NCBI GenBank assembly: GCA_028285385.1
Contig: JANQPR010000054.1
Span: forward strand, 1 to 36,156
Origin: Phycisphaera sp.
GTDB taxonomy: Bacteria; Planctomycetota; Phycisphaerae; Phycisphaerales; Phycisphaeraceae
Direction: 5' to 3'
Length of the DNA: 36,156 nt
Shown here: positions 31,475 to 36,156 of the stretch, piece by piece
Position numbering within the stretch: position 1 is the first letter of the stretch
Layout: every line of letters begins with the position of its first letter
The notes under the pieces: model-generated
The model's database searches: none
What the model was told of the DNA's origin: nothing
What the model saw: only the letters and a program-made list of their open reading frames with translations
Program-made: the position numbers and the translations under genes

Positions 31475-32652
31475 GGTTCTCTCCTCTGTCGCCGGACGCC
31501 GAGCGTCGCCACCAGCAGCACGCTGAGCGCTGCGGGCTCGGGCACGACGCCTCCGTCGAAGCTCGGCGCGGCGGTGCTGCCCCAGTTCTGGAGGACGCCG
31601 TCGAGTTCGTTCTGGTCCACGGTTCCATCGAACGGCCCGCCGCCGGGGAGCGCGTTCTCGTCGCCGGTGAACGTCCCGGTGCCCCAGTTCTGCAGCACGA
31701 TGTCGAGGTCGCCCTGCTCCACCTGGCCGGACACGTCGTAGTCGCCGGTCAAGGCGCTGACGGGTGGGATCGTGATCAGCAGGTTGCTGAAGACGTAGGT
31801 CGCGGTGGTGGCGTCGTTGCTGAAAGACTCGCCCTGAGTCTGCACCTTGAGTGCGAGCTCGCTGCCCGGCAGGATGCCGGCGATCTGCGGGATGTCGATG
31901 TTGAACGGGATCGGCTCGTCGTAAGCCGGCGTGTCGTTGAAGAAGTACTGCATCGTGCCGACCGCGATCGGTTGCCCGGTGTTGGGGTCGCGGACCGGCG
32001 GGATGTAGACCATGCGGAGGTTGGCGGTGTCGCCGGCCTGATAAAGCTCGCCGCCGAACTCCAACCCGTCCGGCCCCTGGTTGCCGACGCTGCTGGCCTT
32101 GGGGTGCGTCCCGGCGAATGCGGCGATCTCACCGTTGTCGGTCGTGATCAGGAACTGCGGGTCGCTGCCCGTGCCGATGTCCCAGAAGAAGCCCGCCTCC
32201 TTCCGCGGCGAGTTCGCGCTGGTCGTGATCTGGATGTCCACGCTGATGTCGAAGCCGAACGCTTCCTGGAACTCGAACCGCGACGCCCCGGCATCGTCGG
32301 AGAACCACGCGCGGTGCGAGTTCGCCTTGAAAGGCAGGCCGGTGTTGAAGTCGAAGTTGCCGAGCGGTCCCTCCTCGATCCGCAGAAACTCGCCGTCGAT
32401 CCGCACCTCGCCGGGCACGGATGTGGTGAGCGGGATCCCTCCGGGCAGGGACGCCTCGGGCACGCCGTTGACCGACAGCGGGCTGTCGGGGTACTGGTTC
32501 CAGATGTTGCGGAGCTGGAAGTCCAGGCCGTTGATCGTGGTCACGTCTGCCATCGCCGTTGGAGCCGTCAGCCCGAGGCCGAGCAGGGCAGTACCAACCA
32601 CGGCCGCAATGCGCTTTCTACCTTCGCCGTTGAGCGGGAACTGATCTCTCAT
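31471..32652 (-). CDS. Exported dockerin-like PEP-CTERM protein (paralogue 1)
   Basis: The 393-residue protein has a signal peptide (KRIAAVVGTALLGLGLTAPT), an unassigned beta-rich body, the duplicated dockerin-like module (GDYDVSGQVEQGDLDIVLQN ... GTVDQNELDGVLQNWGST) and a C-terminal VPEP/hydrophobic/RRQRREP PEP-CTERM tail. ATG 32652 was chosen because AGGAGG lies 8 bases upstream. The open frame starts 33 codons earlier, but that part has no signal-peptide character. It overlaps the next paralogue by four bases, so the pair is one translationally coupled operon. A stem CGCCGC/GCGGCG (32673-32690) lies in the leader. The gene follows the LacI regulator in the same direction with 105 bases between them. 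Confidence 0.85.
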   Translation of the reverse strand: MRDQFPLNGEGRKRIAAVVGTALLGLGLTAPTAMADVTTINGLDFQLRNIWNQYPDSPLSVNGVPEASLPGGIPLTTSVPGEVRIDGEFLRIEEGPLGNFDFNTGLPFKANSHRAWFSDDAGASRFEFQEAFGFDISVDIQITTSANSPRKEAGFFWDIGTGSDPQFLITTDNGEIAAFAGTHPKASSVGNQGPDGLEFGGELYQAGDTANLRMVYIPPVRDPNTGQPIAVGTMQYFFNDTPAYDEPIPFNIDIPQIAGILPGSELALKVQTQGESFSNDATTATYVFSNLLITIPPVSALTGDYDVSGQVEQGDLDIVLQNWGTGTFTGDENALPGGGPFDGTVDQNELDGVLQNWGSTAAPSFDGGVVPEPAALSVLLVATLGVRRQRREP

Positions 32653-32757
32653 GGCGACTGCCTCCTGGGCTGCGCCGCTTCGGTGCGGCGTCGCGGTGTG
32701 GGTAAGAACTGGGACACACGAACCAACTGAGTCAGACTGAAACAAAACCAAACCGAT

Positions 32758-33804
32758 TCAGACCAAAGCCCGCGTCGACTGCCGAACCACGAGCTCGGTG
32801 TCGAGGATGCGTTCATCCGGGACTTTGCCTTTGCCGCCGAGCAGCTCGATCACCGCCTGACACGCCGACCGGCCCAGCTCGCGCATCGGCGAGCGCACGG
32901 TGGACAGCCCGAGGTATCGGGCCGACTCGATATCGTCGAAGCCAACGAGCGCCACGTCCTTAGGCACGGAAAGCCCGCGTTCGTTGAGCGCCTGCAGCAC
33001 CCCGATCGCCATCGGGTCGTTGAGCGCGAAGATGGCGTCGGGCAACGACTTCCCGGCGTCGAGCCAGGCCGAGACGAGCTCGCGCCCGCTGCGGTCGTGG
33101 AACGTGCCCCGCCAGATCAGGCCCGGGTCGAGCTCGACGCCGAACTTCGCCGCGGCGTTCCGGCAGCCCAACCAGCGTTCTTCCGCGTCGAACGTGCCTT
33201 CTGGCCCTTGGATGACGGCGATGCGCTTGAACCCCTGTTCCAACAGGTGGCTCATCGCCTGCTCGGCCCCGGACGTGTTGTTCATCCGCACCGTCACGGC
33301 GCGGGCGTCTTCGACCGGGCGGTCGATCAGCACCAACGGCGTCGGGCCGTTCGCCGCCTCGCGGATGAAGCGGTCGTCCAGCCGGAGGTGCATCAGGATC
33401 AAGGCGTCCACCCGGCCGCCGTAGAGGTACTCGCTGACCATCTGTGCCTCTTCGGGCCGGTTGCGGGCGAACGCGACCGCCAAGTGCAAGTCGTGCTCGG
33501 CGGCGAGTTGGTTCGCGCCGATCAACACCTCGGAGAAGAAGCCCGCGTCGATGCCGGGAAAGATCACGCCCAGCGTGTCCGTCCGCCGACGCGCCAACGC
33601 CCGGGCCGAGTGGTTCGCGGTGTAGCCCAGCTCTTGCATCGCTTTGAGCACGCGCTCCCGCGTCTTGTCCCGCACCAGCGGGCTGTTGTTCAGGACCCGC
33701 GAGACGGTCGCCGTGGACAGCCCGGCCCGTTTCGAGACGTCCGCGACCGTCACCGACTGCGTCTTGGTCGGGTTCAGCGTCAGGTTGTCGGTGGTCGTGC
33801 TCAT
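32758..33804 (-). CDS. LacI-family transcriptional regulator
   Basis: The 348-residue regulator has an N-terminal LacI helix-turn-helix (about residues 17-72: VTVADVSKRAGLSTATVSRV, then LNNSPLVRDKTRERVLKAM and the hinge helix SARALARRRT). A periplasmic-binding-protein-like effector domain follows: LGVIFPGIDAGFFSEVLIGA, YGGRVDALILMH, PLVLIDRPVEDARAVTVRMN, IAVIQGPEGT, DAIFALNDPMAIGVLQAL and DVALVGFDDIESARYLG. It probably senses a sugar or sugar derivative, judged by the neighbouring glycoside hydrolases and oxidoreductase. Its likely targets are the operators at 30232 and 34781-34815. There is no operator at its own start, so autoregulation is not evident. The 17-residue N-terminal extension before VTVADV is unremarkable. 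Confidence 0.95.
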   Translation of the reverse strand: MSTTTDNLTLNPTKTQSVTVADVSKRAGLSTATVSRVLNNSPLVRDKTRERVLKAMQELGYTANHSARALARRRTDTLGVIFPGIDAGFFSEVLIGANQLAAEHDLHLAVAFARNRPEEAQMVSEYLYGGRVDALILMHLRLDDRFIREAANGPTPLVLIDRPVEDARAVTVRMNNTSGAEQAMSHLLEQGFKRIAVIQGPEGTFDAEERWLGCRNAAAKFGVELDPGLIWRGTFHDRSGRELVSAWLDAGKSLPDAIFALNDPMAIGVLQALNERGLSVPKDVALVGFDDIESARYLGLSTVRSPMRELGRSACQAVIELLGGKGKVPDERILDTELVVRQSTRALV

Positions 33805-33905
33805 GGCCAGGTTTTACTCGGGCGTTCGGGCCGGCACCTACCGCGCAACGCGTGGCTCCCCGCCCTTGGGCAAACCCGGAAATCGGCCCCCGGGATCGTC
33901 ACCCG

Positions 33906-33940
33906 AAAAACGTGGCGGGGCGGGTGAACGCCCCGCCACG
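33906..33940 (-). terminator. Strong terminator after PEP-CTERM gene
   Basis: A perfect 12-base stem, with arms CGTGGCGGGGCG (33911-33922 on the plus strand) and CGCCCCGCCACG (33929-33940), has a six-base loop and is followed on the minus strand by five T. It lies 15 bases beyond the PEP-CTERM gene stop at 33955. Confidence 0.92.
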
Positions 33941-33954
33941 AGTTGTTCTCGCGG

Positions 33955-34662
33955 TCATTTCCGCCGACGCAGCAACGCCAGCCCCGCCGCGCCGAGCAGG
34001 CCGAAGCTCGCCGGCTCGGGGACGAGCTCGAAGCTGTCGAGGAACGCCGACTGCGGGTTCACCAACGAGTCCATGCCGTCCACCATCACAGCGCGGACCG
34101 ACAGCGTGTCGCCGGCCGTGACGCCGTTGAGCGTGAGGCTGAACGGCGTGCCGCCCGGGTTGGTCGAGGCGGCGCCACCGAGGTTGCCGTTGGGGATCAC
34201 CGCCGTCAGCAGGTCGACCGTGTCCGACCCGCCCGTCCCGCTGGACGCGAGCGTGACGGAGAACTCCGCCGCGGTGAAGTTCGTTTCCCGGCCGGCGACG
34301 AAGCTCAGCGTGTAGTCGCCGTTGCCCGGCGCGATCACGCTCTGGAACAGGTCGGCCTGCGCCTTCGGCTCGTTCGTGTTGCCGCCTTGCTGGCCCTCGA
34401 ACGGCTTGAACCAGACGCCGGCTCCCGTGCCCGGCGCCTCGGTGCCACCGACGCCAGTGTTCTGCGCGTTGGCGAAACCGGTCTGGAACTGCGCCGCGTC
34501 GTCGACGGTGTCCGGGAAGTTCACGGTCAGCACCCAGGCGCTATTGCTGGTCTGGGCGCCGCTGTCGGCGTTGCTGAACGCGCCGTCGTCCAGCAGGTTG
34601 GCGGACGCCGGGACCGCCAGGGTCGCCGCCGTCACGCCAAGGATCCAGGTTCCGTATCTCAT
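33955..34662 (-). CDS. Exported PEP-CTERM protein, unknown role
   Basis: The 235-residue protein has a signal peptide (WILGVTAATLAVPASA, mature start near NLLDDGAF) and a body of about 190 residues that looks like a beta-sandwich of the carbohydrate-binding/jelly-roll sort, ending FLDSFELVPEPASFGLLGAA and LALLRRRK. This is a clear PEP-CTERM tail. ATG 34662 was chosen because GGAGG precedes it by about 7 bases and the signal peptide follows immediately. The open frame upstream is not coding-like. It has a full regulatory region upstream: a TTGACA -35 and a weak -10 overlapping two LacI-type operators, and its own strong terminator. No enzyme motif is visible. Confidence 0.85.
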   Translation of the reverse strand: MRYGTWILGVTAATLAVPASANLLDDGAFSNADSGAQTSNSAWVLTVNFPDTVDDAAQFQTGFANAQNTGVGGTEAPGTGAGVWFKPFEGQQGGNTNEPKAQADLFQSVIAPGNGDYTLSFVAGRETNFTAAEFSVTLASSGTGGSDTVDLLTAVIPNGNLGGAASTNPGGTPFSLTLNGVTAGDTLSVRAVMVDGMDSLVNPQSAFLDSFELVPEPASFGLLGAAGLALLRRRK

Positions 34663-34780
34663 GTCAGGTCCTCCGTTTGATGAAAGAAAAGAAAGGCGAA
34701 ACGCAACGCCACACTGGCGGGGTTGGCTCGGTCGGGGACACCAGGAGAGTCGCGTTGGGCAGCCCGTGCGAACCAGAATC

Positions 34781-34794
34781 TGAAACCGCGTACA
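34781..34794 (-). promoter_or_regulatory. LacI-family operator O2 upstream of PEP-CTERM gene
   Basis: On the minus strand TGTACGCGGTTTCA has one deviation (C for A at position five) from TGNAANCGNTTNCA. It is exactly 21 bases, two DNA turns, downstream of the exact operator O1, on the same face of the helix. It lies 119 bases before the PEP-CTERM ATG, likely just after the transcription start. Confidence 0.7.
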
Positions 34795-34801
34795 TCCGAA
34801 A

Positions 34802-34815
34802 TGAAACCGCTTACA
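34802..34815 (-). promoter_or_regulatory. LacI-family operator O1 upstream of PEP-CTERM gene
   Basis: On the minus strand TGTAAGCGGTTTCA is an exact match to TGNAANCGNTTNCA. It touches the -10 candidate at 34815-34820, a classical repressor position. Confidence 0.8.
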
Positions 34816-34842
34816 AATTAACAGGATCGAGAGGCCTGTCAA
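34815..34842 (-). promoter_or_regulatory. Promoter of the PEP-CTERM gene
   Basis: A perfect TTGACA (34842-34837 on the minus strand) is followed at 16 bases by TAATTT (34820-34815). The -10 is weak, but its location directly against operator O1 supports it. Transcription would run to the gene starting at 34662. Confidence 0.55.
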
Positions 34843-34864
34843 TGCCCGAATGCCCCAAAACGCG

Positions 34865-34904
34865 AAAAAGTCTTGACGCCGCGTCGGCCGAAAACGCCGG
34901 CGTT
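34865..34904 (-). terminator. Possible terminator after EEP-family gene
   Basis: On the minus strand ACGCCGGCGT (34903-34894) pairs with ACGCGGCGT (34884-34876) with one bulged base, and TTTTT follows after six bases. The T-run is displaced, so this is weaker than the other terminators. It lies about 30 bases past the stop of the gene ending at 34936. Confidence 0.4.
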
Positions 34905-34935
34905 GATGTCTCGTAAGTTTATTCAAATCATCTGC

Positions 34936-35919
34936 TTAACGCCGTCGTCGTTGCAACACGGCCACGGCCGCTGCCACCCCCGCGATCGACCCCGGTTCCG
35001 GGACAGGGCGAAGCCGGGCGGTGACCGGGTAGTGGTCCGACGCGTTCCGCCCGTCGAACTCCGTCCGCACGATGGCCGCGCCCGTTGCTTCCAGCCGTCG
35101 CCCGTGCAGCACGTGGTCGATCCGTGCCCCGAACGTCGCCCCCGTGAACGCGTTGAACGTGCCCTCTTGGATGTCGCGGACGGGGTGCACCTCCCGGTAG
35201 CTGTCGACCAGCGCCCGGCCGTCTGTCGCCGCAGCGTTCAGTAACAACTGGTACGCCGCGTTGTCTTCGTTCACGTTCAGGTCGCCCATCACGACCACCG
35301 GCAGCGTCGCGGGCAGGCCGGCGAGGTGATCCCGGATCAACCCTGCACCGTGCTCTCGCGCCGCCTGGCTGACGTGGTCCCAGTGCGTGTTGAGCACGAA
35401 CAGCTCGCCGCCCGTGACCGCGTCGTCGAGCCGAACCCACGACGCGATCCGCACCGTCGCCGCGCCGGGGAAGATGCTGCCCGCCACGTCCGGCGTCTCG
35501 CTCAGCCAGAACGTCCCCTGGTCCACCGCCGTGAACCGTTTGGCATCAAAAAAGATCGCGCTGTGTTCCCCGGCCCGCTCGCCGTCGTCTCGCCCGACGC
35601 CGTAGTGGCCGTACCCCGGGAACGCCTCAACCAAGTCCGCGACCTGGTTCGCAAAAGCCTCCTGCACGCCGAGGATGTCGGGCGCCGCATCGCGGATGAC
35701 CTCGATCACCAAGTCCCGCCGATCGGTCCCGGTGGTGGTGAGCCAACTCCTCGGGTTGGGCGTCGGCACGCCCCCGTCAAAGTCGCCGCGGATGTTGAAT
35801 GTCATCACGTCGAACGACGCGCCGGGCTGCTGCGCTTCCGTTGGCGCACTCGTGGTCATGCTGGCGATCCCAAAGACCAAACCCAGGACGATTGAGATGT
35901 GAGAAAGGCGAGGTTTCAT
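34936..35919 (-). CDS. Exported endonuclease/exonuclease/phosphatase-family protein with PEP-CTERM-like tail
   Basis: The 327-residue protein has a signal peptide (ISIVLGLVFGIASMTTSA) followed by an EEP-fold phosphoesterase domain (about 35-305). All catalytic blocks are present: VMTFNIRGD (Asn), ILGVQEA (metal Glu), FVLNTHWDHVS (His), VVVMGDLNVNE (Asp/Asn), ARIDHVLHG and NASDHYPVTA (Asp-His). EEP enzymes hydrolyse phosphodiesters of nucleic acids, sphingomyelin or inositol phosphates; the arrangement here resembles exported metal-dependent hydrolases, and the substrate is not assignable. The tail VPEPGSIAGVAAAVAVLQ then RRRR is a PEP-CTERM-like sorting signal with a short hydrophobic part. 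ATG 35919 directly precedes the signal peptide. Confidence 0.9.
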   Translation of the reverse strand: MKPRLSHISIVLGLVFGIASMTTSAPTEAQQPGASFDVMTFNIRGDFDGGVPTPNPRSWLTTTGTDRRDLVIEVIRDAAPDILGVQEAFANQVADLVEAFPGYGHYGVGRDDGERAGEHSAIFFDAKRFTAVDQGTFWLSETPDVAGSIFPGAATVRIASWVRLDDAVTGGELFVLNTHWDHVSQAAREHGAGLIRDHLAGLPATLPVVVMGDLNVNEDNAAYQLLLNAAATDGRALVDSYREVHPVRDIQEGTFNAFTGATFGARIDHVLHGRRLEATGAAIVRTEFDGRNASDHYPVTARLRPVPEPGSIAGVAAAVAVLQRRRR

Positions 35920-36058
35920 CTCGATTCGGTCTCGAGTCTACCGGTCGGGCCTGCTTCAGCGAAGTCGATCCGGCTCCGACCCGCCGCTGCCTCACGATCC
36001 CGGTAAGCTTGCGTCCTCTTTGGCGGGTGAGCCAGGAAAAACAGGAAAGGAACGCGGG

Positions 36059-36156
36059 ATGACGAACGTCGGCGTGATCGGCCTCGGCATGATGGGGATG
36101 ACGCACCTGGACGCGTACACGGCCCGCGCGGCGGCCCGGGGCGACGCCACGGTCGT
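36059..36156 (+). CDS. Gfo/Idh/MocA-family oxidoreductase (5' part only)
   Basis: Only the first 32 codons are inside the window. They read TNVGVIGLGMMGMTHLDAYT, a Rossmann-fold start with GxGxxG (GLGMMG) and the following His, typical of Gfo/Idh/MocA NAD(P)-dependent sugar or inositol dehydrogenases. AGGAAAGGA lies about 8 bases before the ATG. The gene is divergent from the EEP-family gene. The intervening 139 bases show no operator of the TGNAANCGNTTNCA type. The call is limited by the short length. Confidence 0.8.
   Translation, partial: MTNVGVIGLGMMGMTHLDAYTARAAARGDATV

Overview
The window is about 36 kb of GC-rich bacterial chromosome. It most resembles a planctomycete of the Phycisphaerae type. 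This rests on several exported proteins ending in a VPEP / hydrophobic / Arg-rich (PEP-CTERM-like) tail, two of which carry a dockerin-like EF-hand duplication; a pseudopilin with an H-X9-DG tail; GH144-like glucanases; and a LacI regulator with matching operators. The taxonomic call is an inference. No rRNA, tRNA, CRISPR array, phage or transposase gene was seen.

Left part (1-8280), housekeeping: a CBS-pair protein, NrdR, a YmdB-type metallophosphoesterase whose only sensible start codon is CTG, a short-LID adenylate kinase, an exported phosphodiester glycosidase with a PEP-CTERM tail, a LysM lipoprotein, a PilZ protein, dihydropteroate synthase and a small FlgM-like protein.

Middle part (8322-19692), a membrane gene cluster: six minus-strand genes run from 18288 down to 8322. 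They are a polytopic SPFH (HflK-like) fusion, an HflC-like and an HflK-like protein, an ABC ATPase, a large ABC-2 permease with a long extracytoplasmic insert, and a 716-residue membrane-anchored helical-repeat protein of unknown function. A second ABC-2 permease is divergent from them. Three SPFH proteins beside an incomplete-looking exporter set, with no ftsH, is the best candidate here for an undescribed multi-gene system.

Right part (19817-36156): a Sua5-type enzyme, a 1548-residue SF1 helicase with a C-terminal Vsr/MTES_1575-like nuclease domain (a possible stand-alone defence protein), then a polysaccharide and surface-protein block. The block holds two GH144-like proteins, a pseudopilin, two overlapping dockerin/PEP-CTERM paralogues, a LacI regulator, a further PEP-CTERM protein, an exported endonuclease/exonuclease/phosphatase-family protein and the start of a Gfo/Idh/MocA oxidoreductase. 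Three LacI-type operators (two exact to TGNAANCGNTTNCA, one with a single mismatch) tie the regulator to the pseudopilin and PEP-CTERM genes.

Five gaps (1513-1623, 10473-10595, 13715-13872, 15187-15297, 19693-19816) are each filled by a different degenerate short-period repeat whose right half is the reverse complement of its left half. Several reach into start or stop codons of the neighbouring genes. This is the most unusual non-coding pattern in the window.
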